NCBI GenBank assembly: GCA_035762175.1
Contig: DASTPP010000022.1
Location: 1-40,149 of the forward strand
From: DASTPP01 sp035762175
GTDB taxonomy: Bacteria > Myxococcota_A > Polyangia > Polyangiales > Polyangiaceae
Length of the DNA: 40,149 nucleotides
Direction: 5' to 3'
Below, piece after piece: positions 26,545 to 33,783 of the stretch. The position numbers and the translations under genes were made by a program. The notes beneath the pieces were generated by a model. The model saw only the letters and a program-made list of their open reading frames with translations, had not been told where the DNA came from and did no database searches. Position 1 is the first letter of the stretch. Every line of letters begins with the position of its first letter.

Positions 26545-27236
26545 CCGCCGTCCTTCGCCAGCACGTAGCCGACGCCGCGCACGGTCTTGATGAGCTTCGG
26601 CAGCTTCGGGTCGTCGCGCAGCTTCTGGCGCAGGTGCGAGATGTGCACGTCGACCGTGCGCTCGCCGACGTTCACGTCGGCCCGCCCCGCCTGCGCGAGC
26701 AGCGCCTCGCGCGGCACGACGCGCCCCGGCCGCCGCGCCAGCGCCAGCAAGATGTCGAACTCGAGCCCCGTCAGGTCGACCGCCTCGCCCCCGACCCGCA
26801 CCTCGCGCGAGGGCACGTCGATCACGATGTCGCCGACCGCGAGGCGCTCGCCCGGCCCCTCGGGCCGCGCCCGCCGCAAGACCGCCCGCAGCCGCGCCAA
26901 GAGCTCGCGCGGGCTGAAGGGCTTGGCGATGTAGTCGTCGGCCCCGAGCTCGAGGCCGACCACCCGGTCGGTCTCGTCGCCCCGCGCCGTCAGCATCAAC
27001 ACCGGCACCCGGCTCGACTTGCGGATGCGCTGGCAGACCTCGAGACCGTCCATGCCCGGCATCATCACGTCGAGCAGCACCGCGTCGAAGTGCCCCCGCT
27101 CGAGCAGCGACAGGCCCCGCGGCCCGTCGGGCGCCACCGTCACCGCGTAGCCGTTCTGCGACAGGTACGCGGCCAAGAGCTCGTGCAGCCGCACGTCGTC
27201 GTCGATGAGGAGCACCTGACCGTTGCTCGCCGCCAT
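26541..27236 (-). CDS. OmpR/PhoB-family response regulator
   Basis: A 231-residue regulator: receiver domain with acidic pocket DDD (12-14), phosphoacceptor Asp56 in LLDVMMPG, Thr in MLTARGD and Lys in YIAKPF, then a winged-helix DNA-binding domain (about 130-228) with the RTVDVHISHLRQKL recognition helix and VRGVGYVL wing. It reads most like CpxR/RstA. ATG at 27236. It lies 61 nt after the small membrane protein gene and overlaps the kinase. Probable binding sites are upstream of the operon (28478-28501), suggesting autoregulation. Confidence 0.94.
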   Translation of the reverse strand: MAASNGQVLLIDDDVRLHELLAAYLSQNGYAVTVAPDGPRGLSLLERGHFDAVLLDVMMPGMDGLEVCQRIRKSSRVPVLMLTARGDETDRVVGLELGADDYIAKPFSPRELLARLRAVLRRARPEGPGERLAVGDIVIDVPSREVRVGGEAVDLTGLEFDILLALARRPGRVVPREALLAQAGRADVNVGERTVDVHISHLRQKLRDDPKLPKLIKTVRGVGYVLAKDGG

Positions 27237-27297
27237 CTCGCCACCATAGCGCCGCGCCGCCGGGCCCGCGACCGGGCCCCGGCGGCCTTCGGCCCTT

Positions 27298-27537
27298 CTA
27301 CCGGCCCGCGCCCTCGGCCGCCGCCTCGCGCGCCGCCCTCGCGCAGACGTCGGCCACCTGCCGATCGAAGCGCTCCCGCCGCGCCTCGCCCCGCCCGAAG
27401 CGCTCCGGCCGGTCGTCTCCCCGCTCGTGGTGCGCCCGCCAGGCCTCGGCGCGGCAGCGGCGCGTGTGCATCAGCCCCGAGCCGAAGCCGCCCACGGTGC
27501 CGAGCGCCAAGAGCACGATGAGCGCGCGCCGCCTCAC
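27298..27537 (-). CDS. Small membrane or periplasmic protein of a two-component operon
   Basis: A 79-residue protein with an N-terminal hydrophobic segment (ALIVLLALGTVGGFGSGL) followed by a highly charged Arg/Glu/His tail with Cys residues (HTRRCRAEA and ADVCARAA). No family recognised. The GTG start (27537) overlaps the Spy-like stop in a GTGA, so it is translationally coupled. Its place between a Spy/CpxP-like protein and a regulator-kinase pair suggests an accessory to envelope sensing. Start and frame are supported by the overlap and by the signal-like N-terminus. Confidence 0.65.
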   Translation of the reverse strand: MRRRALIVLLALGTVGGFGSGLMHTRRCRAEAWRAHHERGDDRPERFGRGEARRERFDRQVADVCARAAREAAAEGAGR

Positions 27538-28391
27538 GACGCACCCCCTTCGGCCGCGCCCTCGGGGCCCTGGCCGCCGCCCGTGCCCTCGGGGCCCCGC
27601 CCCTCGCCCGCGCCGCCGCGCCCGCCCCAGGGCCCGCGGCCCTCGCCGCCGCGCCCGCCCCACGGCCCGCGGCCCTCGCCGCCGCGCCCGCCCCACGGCT
27701 CGCCACCCCCGCCGCGCCCGCCCCACGGCCCGCCACCCCCCTCGCCGCGCCCGCCCCAAGGCCCGGGGCCCCCCCCGCCGCGCCGGAAGAAGCCGCCCTC
27801 GAGCAGGTCGGCCAGCTCGCGCCGCTGTCGCTCGTCGAGCACCTCGTGCGCCTTGAAGAGCGCCGAAGTGAGCGCCTCGCGCACGCCCGCCGTCGAGGCG
27901 TCGAAGCGCGCGATGAAGTCGCCGAGCTTCGCGGCGTCGACCTGCTCCTGCCGCAGCGCCGTCGCCAGATCGCCCCGCGCCCGGCCCGCCGCCTCGCGCG
28001 CCGCTCGCAGCGCCGATCGCAGCGCGTCGAAGGTCTCGCCGAGCGCGCGCTCCTGCTCGGGCGTCGCGTTCAGGCGGCGGAAGACCGCCCCCTCGACGCC
28101 CCGGAAGCCCCAGCCCCAGCCGCGGCGCGCCCACGGCCCGCCGCCGCCCTCGCCGCCCCCGCGCGCCCAGGGCGGCGCGTCACGATACCCCCAGTCGCCG
28201 CCCCCCTCGCCGGGCCCGTCCCCCTCGCCCCCGTGCCGGTGCCAGTCGCCCCCGTGCCGGTGCCAACCGCCGCCGCCGCAGCCGCCGCGCCCGCGCCACC
28301 TTCGGCGGCCGCCGCAATGTCTGCCGCCCCCGCCGCGTAGCGTCCAGATCAAGCCGAGGAGGCATAGCGTGCCAATCACATAGCCGAACAT
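27534..28391 (-). CDS. Spy/CpxP-like periplasmic protein, His- and Gly-rich
   Basis: A 285-residue protein. The N-terminus (YVIGTLCLLGLIW) is a membrane anchor or uncleaved signal. Next comes a Gly/Arg/His-rich stretch with CGGRRRW and two WHRHGGD/E motifs, which could bind metal ions, then a helical core (about 100-205; RRLNATPEQERALGETFDAL and EVLDERQRRELADLL) that matches the periplasmic metal-sensing/chaperone family CpxP-Spy-ZraP-CnrX. The last 75 residues are repeats of GPWGGRG type. AGGAGAG lies just before ATG. First gene of the operon with the small protein, regulator and kinase, the same pairing as cpxP with cpxRA; it probably modulates the kinase or refolds proteins. Confidence 0.75.
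   Translation of the reverse strand: MFGYVIGTLCLLGLIWTLRGGGGRHCGGRRRWRGRGGCGGGGWHRHGGDWHRHGGEGDGPGEGGGDWGYRDAPPWARGGGEGGGGPWARRGWGWGFRGVEGAVFRRLNATPEQERALGETFDALRSALRAAREAAGRARGDLATALRQEQVDAAKLGDFIARFDASTAGVREALTSALFKAHEVLDERQRRELADLLEGGFFRRGGGGPGPWGGRGEGGGGPWGGRGGGGEPWGGRGGEGRGPWGGRGGEGRGPWGGRGGAGEGRGPEGTGGGQGPEGAAEGGAS
27600..27785. repeat. In-gene repeat encoding GPWGGRG-type units
   Basis: About five imperfect units of roughly 30-33 bp encode PWGGRGGEGRG-like peptides at the C-terminus of the Spy-like protein. The period keeps the frame. Confidence 0.75.
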
Positions 28392-28477
28392 GGTCGTCTC
28401 TCCTCGGGGCGCCGGCGCGGCGCCCCTCGTCGAGACTCAAGGTGGCGAGCGAATGTAAAGGCCGAGGCCGCGAACCC

Positions 28478-28501
28478 ATGAAGAAGTGTGAAGCCGGTGA
28501 A
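28478..28501. promoter_or_regulatory. Direct-repeat half-sites, possible response-regulator box
   Basis: On the plus strand ATGAA, GTGAA and GTGAA occur at 28478, 28488 and 28497, spaced 10 and 9 bp. OmpR/PhoB-type regulators bind direct repeats with about one helical turn spacing. On the minus strand a TACATT hexamer at 28457 to 28452 could be the -10, placing the repeats over the -35 region of the Spy-like operon. No good -35 hexamer is present, which suits activation. By eye only. Confidence 0.35.
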
Positions 28502-28544
28502 TCGCGGGGGCCGCACCTCGCCCCGACCCGGGCGAGCGCCGCCC

Positions 28545-28586
28545 CGAACGAAAGCGCCCGACCGGGGCCGGAGCCCGGGTCGGGCG
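28545..28586 (-). terminator. Probable terminator of the ECF sigma operon
   Basis: CGCCCGACC (28555-28563) and GGTCGGGCG (28578-28586) form a perfect 9-bp stem with further GGG/CCC pairing inside; on the minus strand CTTTCGTTC follows. It lies 40 bp past the stop of the beta-helix membrane protein. A second hairpin, CTCGCCC/GGGCGAG, sits at 28518-28537. Confidence 0.55.
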
Positions 28587-28626
28587 GCGCGGGCGCCTCG
28601 CCGCGCCCGGAGCCTCGAGCGGCCGC

Positions 28627-30051
28627 TCAGCCCGTCGCGCTCGTGCGGTAGGGCCCGTTGCGCTTCGAGGGCGGCACGAAGCCCGCCGCGCGCGTCACCA
28701 CGAAGGCCCCGAACCCCATGAAGATGAGGGCGAGCGTCACGACGTCTTCGGCGAACGGAATCGACACCGCCGCCGCGAGCAGCGCGCAGCCGACGGCGAG
28801 GTGCACGTAGGGGTTCGTCGTGCGGTGGCCCGAGAGCCCCCGCCCGAGCGTCGAGAGCGCCGCGCACACGCCGGCCGCCCCGCCGAGCGGCGCGAGCAGC
28901 GCCGCCACGATCGCGAAGGGGATGCCGACGACGCTGACCGCGAGCGCCAGCAAGAGCACCCCGGAGGCGAGCACGCCGAGGAAGCCCATCGCGAGCGCCT
29001 TCATCGGCCGCGCCGCCACGGCCTCTTGCAGCTTCTCGAAGCGGCTGCCGGCGAGCGCGATGAACACCACGCCGAAGAGAAAGAGCACCGTCGCGCCCTG
29101 CACCGCGTCGGACACCTGGTCGTACGCCCGCGCCGCCAGCGATCGGCCGTCGCCCGCCTTCGCCGCCTTCGACCCCTTCGACTCGGCCTTGGGCCCGTCG
29201 TCGTCGCCGCTGATCGTCACCCGGACGTGCGGCTTGTCGTCGTCGTCGTCATCGTCACCGTCGTCACCGTCATCACCGTCGTCGTGGCCGCCCGCCGTGT
29301 TGACCTTGCCCCCGATGATCGCCTTCTGCGACCGCTTCAGGTTGCCGCCCATCACCCCCACGTCGCCGTCGACCCGCGACTCGTCTTCGAGCCGCATCGA
29401 GCCGCCCAGCACCGTCGCGCTGCCGTACACGTGCGACTTCGGGTGCAGGTGCACCGAGCCCCCGAACACCGACACGTTGCCCGTCACCGTGCCCCAGATC
29501 TGCACCGAGCCGCCGTACACCGTGATGTCGTGCACGACCTCGTCCGCGGCGACCTTCACGTTGCCGCCCCGCACCGACCGGTCTTCGCCCCGCACCGTGG
29601 GCACCGGCGGCACCGGCGGCGCGGCCGGCACCGGCGGCGCCGGCGGCGCCGGCGGCACCGGCGCGTCGGGCGGCGAGGGCGGCGAAGGCGGCGCGCCCCC
29701 CGGGCCCGGCGCCCCTTCGCCGCGGATCGAGAGCAGCGTGCCCGAGCGTTGCGCCACGTAGTCGCCCTCGGACAGCAAGAGCTCGAGCACCTTGTCGGCC
29801 GGCTGGTTCTTGACGTGCAGGTCGACCAGGCCCTCGTCGACCCCGCGCGTCAGCAGGCCCCAGCCCGCCGCCTCGGCCAGCTTGCGCAGCGCGTCCGCCC
29901 GCGGCGTCCGGCTCAGATCGAGCGTGACGGCCTTCTCGCTCTTCGGCCACTCGCCCTCGCGCCGCAGGGCGGCGAGCGCCGGAGCGGCCGTGGCGAGGAG
30001 GGCGGCGGCGAGGCCGAGGCGGGACAAACGGTGGAAGGGTGCGGGGCTCAT
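28627..30051 (-). CDS. Membrane protein with secretin-N-like and bactofilin-like beta-helix domains
   Basis: A 474-residue protein: signal peptide (1-28), an STN/secretin-N-like domain (about 40-110; ALRKLAEAAGWGLLTRGVD), a Pro-rich linker (115-152), a beta-helix-like region of repeats such as VYGGSVQIWGTVTGNVSVFG (about 172-252) that resembles bactofilin/polymer-forming domains, an Asp-rich stretch (255-272) and about four membrane helices (320-455). The combination suggests a periplasmic sensor or scaffold anchored in the inner membrane. Its ATG shares one base with the anti-sigma stop (TGATG), so it is the third gene of an ECF sigma operon and a likely part of the same signalling path. Function unknown. 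Confidence 0.75.
   Translation of the reverse strand: MSPAPFHRLSRLGLAAALLATAAPALAALRREGEWPKSEKAVTLDLSRTPRADALRKLAEAAGWGLLTRGVDEGLVDLHVKNQPADKVLELLLSEGDYVAQRSGTLLSIRGEGAPGPGGAPPSPPSPPDAPVPPAPPAPPVPAAPPVPPVPTVRGEDRSVRGGNVKVAADEVVHDITVYGGSVQIWGTVTGNVSVFGGSVHLHPKSHVYGSATVLGGSMRLEDESRVDGDVGVMGGNLKRSQKAIIGGKVNTAGGHDDGDDGDDGDDDDDDDKPHVRVTISGDDDGPKAESKGSKAAKAGDGRSLAARAYDQVSDAVQGATVLFLFGVVFIALAGSRFEKLQEAVAARPMKALAMGFLGVLASGVLLLALAVSVVGIPFAIVAALLAPLGGAAGVCAALSTLGRGLSGHRTTNPYVHLAVGCALLAAAVSIPFAEDVVTLALIFMGFGAFVVTRAAGFVPPSKRNGPYRTSATG
29235..29286. repeat. GAY trinucleotide run encoding poly-Asp
   Basis: A run of GAC/GAT codons (seen as GTC/ATC on plus) encodes HDDGDDGDDGDDDDDDD in the preceding gene. 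An acidic run of this kind could bind calcium or other cations and is prone to slippage in steps of three. Confidence 0.8.
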
Positions 30052-30626
30052 CAAATCGTGCCTTTCTGCGAACGAACCTTCAGGGCGGCGCTGGCGACCG
30101 CCCAGCCGGACAGGACCAAGACGAGCGAGACGAGCAGCGGCAGCGCCCGGCCGAGCGGCCCGAGCGCGCTCATCAAGAGCGCCCGCAGCGTGTCGCCGAG
30201 CGCGGGCAGCTGCGGCACCAGCCGCGGCCAGACCGCCCAGGCCGTGCGCGCCCACTGCAGCACCGCCCCGGCCGAGGGCAGCGACGTGAGCGCCGCGAGC
30301 GCCAGCGCCGCCGCCACCACCCACCAGGGCGGCGGCCGGAACGCCGGCGCCGACGCGGGCGGCGTCGAGGGCGAGGCCGCCGGCGCCGCCGCGGGCGCGG
30401 CCGCCGGCGCCGCCGCCTCGCGCAGCGCCCCGTCGAGCGCCCACGAGGCGAGCGCCAGCGAGCCGAGCCGGACCGAGCACGCCTCGCAGCGCTCGGCGTG
30501 CTCGAGCGCCGGCACCGGCAAGATCGAGGTCTGGCCGTCGGCGTAGGCGCAAAGCGCCTCGTCGCTCAGGTGCCCGCCCTCGCCCCAAAGCAAGGATTCA
30601 GGAAGGAGCTCAGCGCGTTGAGTCAT
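30051..30626 (-). CDS. Zinc-finger anti-sigma factor
   Basis: A 191-residue protein with a zf-HC2/ZAS N-domain: LSDEALCAYADG followed by His43-x3-Cys47-x2-Cys50 (HAERCEAC), the zinc site that clamps ECF sigma factors. An Ala/Pro linker (75-95) leads to a transmembrane helix (about 98-117) and a second hydrophobic segment near the C-terminus (about 155-180). The start ATG overlaps the sigma stop in an ATGA. It should hold the neighbouring sigma at the membrane until signalled. Confidence 0.87.
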   Translation of the reverse strand: MTQRAELLPESLLWGEGGHLSDEALCAYADGQTSILPVPALEHAERCEACSVRLGSLALASWALDGALREAAAPAAAPAAAPAASPSTPPASAPAFRPPPWWVVAAALALAALTSLPSAGAVLQWARTAWAVWPRLVPQLPALGDTLRALLMSALGPLGRALPLLVSLVLVLSGWAVASAALKVRSQKGTI

Positions 30627-31219
30627 GGCAAGGCCTCGTGCTCGCGAAGGTGGTCGGCCACCGAGCGGCGGCCGCGGGCGATCCAGGTGGCGACGGTGCC
30701 GAGAGGCACGCCCAGCCGCGCCGCCACCTCCTGGTAGCTTAGTCCCTCCAGATGGACGAGCAGCAGGGCGCTTCGCTGGGACTCGCCGAGCCCCTCGAGC
30801 GCCTGCTGCACGAGCCGGCGCCGCTCGGCGTGCAAGGCCTGCTCGTCGGGGCCCGGCCCCGGATCGCCGAAGCGCTCGACCACGGCCTCGCGCTCGCCCT
30901 CCGGGGCCTCGGGCGCCGCCCGCCGCCGCACCCGCTTGCGCTCGCGCATCTTGTCGAGCGCCACGTGCCGCGCGATGCCCACCAGCCAGGGCCGCAGCGC
31001 CTCGCCGTCGCGCAGCCGCCCGTAGCCCTCGAGGGCCCGACGCAGCGCTTCGTGCGTGCAGTCCTCGACGTCCGGGTGGTCGCGCCCCTCGCCCAAGAGC
31101 GCCGCGACCACCGCCCGCAGAAGCGGCCGCAACGCCGCCGCCTGCAACGCCAGCTGGGCCGGGGCGTCTTCAGGCGACGCCATCGGGGGGGGGGGGACGC
31201 GCATGGTGGCAAGCGCCAT
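30623..31219 (-). CDS. ECF RNA polymerase sigma factor
   Basis: A 198-residue sigma: region 2 (DVEDCTHEALRRALEGY, then LRPWLVGIARHVALDKMRE) and region 4 with a clear HTH (LSYQEVAARLGVPLGTVATW). Region 3 is absent, as in ECF factors. Three ATG codons (31219, 31204, 31183) could start it; 31219 has a purine-rich GGGGGGACGAG stretch upstream and is preferred. Followed at once by its anti-sigma and the beta-helix membrane protein, a common cell-surface signalling arrangement. No convincing GGAAC/CGTC-type self-promoter was found upstream. Confidence 0.9.
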   Translation of the reverse strand: MALATMRVPPPPMASPEDAPAQLALQAAALRPLLRAVVAALLGEGRDHPDVEDCTHEALRRALEGYGRLRDGEALRPWLVGIARHVALDKMRERKRVRRRAAPEAPEGEREAVVERFGDPGPGPDEQALHAERRRLVQQALEGLGESQRSALLLVHLEGLSYQEVAARLGVPLGTVATWIARGRRSVADHLREHEALP

Positions 31220-31559
31220 TCTCGTCCCCCCTGTCGATCGAGGCGCCTCTCCAATTTCAAGCGCCCCCCGACCAGCCGCGAATCCCCCCGCCCGCCCTTC
31301 GAGAACCCTCGGGCCGCCTCCGCTCCCCCCATCCCCTCACCCCCGCTCGCCGCTCCAACTCCCCCCGCCCGACATCGCCGAGCCCCGGGCCGACCCCTGG
31401 TCGAACGCGGCACTTCCCGCGCAAATTGCCCACCTTTTGTTGGCGTCAGACGCGCCACAGCGCGGCGTTGTACCTCAAGGGGCCAGCTCTCTTGGGCGTG
31501 CCTCTTACAGTGTGAGCAGAAGCCTTCGCTCTTACCGATGCTCAACCTTGCCCGGGGCA

Positions 31560-31580
31560 GCGGGCCCTCAGGGGGCCCGC
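31560..31580. terminator. 8-bp GC hairpin
   Basis: GCGGGCCC (31560-31567) and GGGCCCGC (31573-31580) pair perfectly around TCAGG. No T-tract follows on either strand. Could end a transcript or be structural; no gene it obviously serves. Confidence 0.35.
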
Positions 31581-32130
31581 CGCCTCAACCAGGGCAGCGC
31601 AGACGCCAGGGAGGCGAAACCCCGAGCCCAGGCCGCCGCGGGGGCTGGTTCGGGGGGCCCGACGAGTTCCCGCTGTACAAGGTGTCGAACGTCACGGTTG
31701 AACAACTTGTGCAAGGTCGGGCGAGTTGCTCAAGGGGGCGCGGGGGTGGTCGGTCGCCAGACGCGAAAAACAGCGCGATCTGGGCCGGGCCGGGGGTTGG
31801 CCCGAAGCTTGTATTAGGGGTCTGGCGGAAGCAATGAGCGGCACCACCACGAGGGCAACGGGGTGCGGGCTCGGGGGGCCTTCCGAAGGTGATAGGGGGG
31901 CAGAGGTTTCAGGCAGTTCGTTTCTTAATGTCGACGAATCGCTTAGCTCATTTGTCCCTGCGCTTTTTTTCTTCTCCCCCCTCGCGCGGTCGCCCCGCGC
32001 CGGGGCGGCGCTTACCCTCCGTTCGACCGCCCCCGCCCGCCTCGGGCCGGGGCCCACCAACACGAGAATAACGGCCCCCGGCGCCCCCTCGCGCCCCGGG
32101 CCGCGCGTGACCTCGCCGTGCAGACCCGAT

Positions 32131-32516
32131 CGCTTGGCTTCGCTTCGCTTGTCTTTGGCTCGCTTCGCTTACCGCTTCGCTTTGCTTGCTGCCTCGCTTA
32201 CGGCTTCGCTTGCCGCCTCGCTTACCGCTTCGCTTGATCTGACGCTTTCGCTTGTCGCTTCGCTTGTCGCTTCGCTTCTCGTAACGCTTCGCTTCTCGTG
32301 ACGCTTCGCTTGACACAACCCGACGCTTCGCTTGCCACTTCCCTTCGCTTGCCACTTCCCTTCGCTTGCCAACCTTCTTCTCGTACCGCTTCGCTTCTTC
32401 TCGAGACCCGGCTTCGCTTGTCGCTCGACCTTACTTACCCTTCTCGACGCTCTCTTCTCTTTGCTCTTCCTCCTCGATTTCACTCTTTGGGCCCTCTCGC
32501 TGACCCTCTTGTCGCG
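32131..32516. repeat. Degenerate (CGCTT)n satellite and pyrimidine tract
   Basis: From 32131 to 32419 CGCTT occurs about 29 times by hand count, often doubled as CGCTTCGCTT, with short spacers and second-order units (for example a 17-bp TTCGCTTGCCACTTCCC unit near 32343-32375). From 32420 to 32516 the motif fades into a T/C-rich, G-poor tract. The minus strand is correspondingly purine-rich (AAGCG). All frames of a pentamer repeat encode the same K-R-S-E-A cycle, so the open frames are a by-product of the repeat. Confidence 0.9.
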
Positions 32517-32626
32517 AGCGCCCGCGCCCCGGGCCCGCCCCGAACGGCGCCGGGCCGAAGGGCCCCCGACGCACCCGCGCGCCTTTCCGTCCCGGCACCA
32601 CACGCCGGGCGTTGCCCTTTAGCGCA

Positions 32627-32742
32627 GCGCGGGGGGGCGGCCCGGCAGGGGCGTCCCGAAGGCGAAACCCCGCTGGTTGAGCCGCGCTGGCGGCGAGCGC
32701 GGGCGGCCCGCCGGACGCCCCCGCCGGGCCGCCCCCCCGCGC
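32627..32742. repeat. 30-bp near-perfect inverted repeat with 56-bp spacer
   Basis: The arm 32627-32656 and the reverse complement of 32713-32742 agree at 29 of 30 positions (A versus G at position 21 of the arm). The spacer is GC-rich and has no clear gene. A transcript would form a very stable long hairpin. It lies 42 bp beyond the stop of the TPR/PEGA-like gene, so it may end that operon's transcript, although no T-tract follows on the minus strand. Confidence 0.85.
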
Positions 32743-32784
32743 GAAAGTGCTCTCATCCGCCCCGCCGCCTGCGGGGGGCGTGCC

Positions 32785-33783
32785 TCACCACACCAGCAGC
32801 GCACCCGTGGCCGCCGCCGCGGGGGGCTTCTTCGCGGACGGCGCGCTCAGCAGAAAATAGAGCCCCGCCCCGACCAGCACCCCCGCGCTGGCGAAGGCGT
32901 AAAACGCCGCCGGCTTCTCCCACTCGTAGTTGCCGTTCCGATCGCTCTCGCGAAAGGTGTAGTCGGCGAAGAAGAAGGTGCCCGCCCCGAACGCCGCGAG
33001 CCCGAGGCCCACGGTCGCGTAGGCGAGGGGCTGGCGCCACGAGCCGCCCGGGGGCGCGTCGGGCTCGGGCCGCGCGGGGGGCGTCGCCGCCGGCGGGGGC
33101 GCCTTCGGCGGCGGGGGCGCCTGCGGTGCCGGCCGCGATCGGTCGACGAGGGCGGGCACGTTGACCGTGACCACGGCCGCGCCGGGCGGCACGTAGCGCA
33201 TGACGCGAAAGTCCCATTTGTCGGGGGCGCTCGCCTCGATGACGTGCTGGCCCGGGTCGACGGGGAAGGCCGTGCCCCACTCGGAGGGCTGCAAGACGAT
33301 GCCGTCGCGGTGCACCGAGAGGCCCTTCGAGGGGGCGCTCACCGTCACGCGCAGCCGCGAGAGCTTGGGCTCGAGCGCGCCCGCCCGCGCGCGCGCCAGC
33401 GTCTCGTGCTGCGCGCGGCCGGCGCTCTGGGCGAGGGCGGCGACGTCGAGGAAGAGCTCCCAGGCGGAGGCGGTGCGGCCGATGCGCTCGTAGCAGTCGG
33501 CCAGGTTGAGCAGCGTGCCCGGCGCGGGCTCGACCTGGTGGCTCTCTTCGAGCTTCGCGCACGCCTCGACGTGGCGGCCCGCGTTCATCAGCGCGCGCCC
33601 CTGTTCGAAGAGCGCGTGGGCGGCGGCGCGCCGGTCGGCCGGCTGGGCGTGGGCCGCGGGCGCGGCAAGCAGGGCGGCCGCGATCGCCGCCGCGAGGGCC
33701 GGGGCGGCGCCGCGGGGGCGCGCCCGGCGGACGACCGAAGCCCCGCGCTTCGGCCGGGGCGCTCCGTCGCGACCTCGCTTCAC
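32785..33783 (-). CDS. TPR/PEGA-like membrane protein of a kinase operon
   Basis: A 332-residue protein: basic N-terminus and signal peptide (cleavage near AHA-Q, 46/47), a TPR-like helical region (about 50-115; HALFEQGRALMNAGRHVEACAKLEES), a beta-rich PEGA-like domain (about 140-205; LRVTVSAPSKGLSVHRDG), a Pro-rich linker and two C-terminal hydrophobic helices. The GTG start (33783) overlaps the kinase stop (GTGA). Proteins of this type commonly follow Pkn-type kinases in myxobacteria; the role is unknown but a partner or substrate of the kinase is a fair inference. Confidence 0.8.
   Translation of the reverse strand: MKRGRDGAPRPKRGASVVRRARPRGAAPALAAAIAAALLAAPAAHAQPADRRAAAHALFEQGRALMNAGRHVEACAKLEESHQVEPAPGTLLNLADCYERIGRTASAWELFLDVAALAQSAGRAQHETLARARAGALEPKLSRLRVTVSAPSKGLSVHRDGIVLQPSEWGTAFPVDPGQHVIEASAPDKWDFRVMRYVPPGAAVVTVNVPALVDRSRPAPQAPPPPKAPPPAATPPARPEPDAPPGGSWRQPLAYATVGLGLAAFGAGTFFFADYTFRESDRNGNYEWEKPAAFYAFASAGVLVGAGLYFLLSAPSAKKPPAAAATGALLVW

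Larger units (their letters stand above)
31220..32784. other. 1.56-kb intergenic region without a convincing gene
   Basis: Apart from the repeats listed separately, this stretch shows: C-rich sequence up to about 31420; a patch with lower G+C around 31900-31975 ending in a T-tract (31962-31970); a CCCGGC/GCCGGG hairpin at 32591-32609; and a minus-strand frame from ATG 31545 beginning MSIGKSEGFCSHCKRHA with a CxxC pair, which then loses any recognisable character and may be a gene remnant. Frames that stay open here have codon use unlike the genome's GC-rich third positions. It may be a decayed or foreign insertion. Confidence 0.6.

Noticed and set aside
31488..31560. tRNA-like stretch with GGGC/GCCC ends and internal stems
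   Set aside because: No T-arm consensus (GGTTCRANYCC), no proper anticodon stem, and the stems do not form a cloverleaf.
32169..32603. 144-codon minus-strand frame encoding a Lys/Arg/Ser/Glu-rich protein, histone H1-like at first sight
   Set aside because: The composition follows directly from the AAGCG repeat, which encodes K-R-S-E-A in every frame; third codon positions are not GC-rich as in real genes here, and other frames are equally open.
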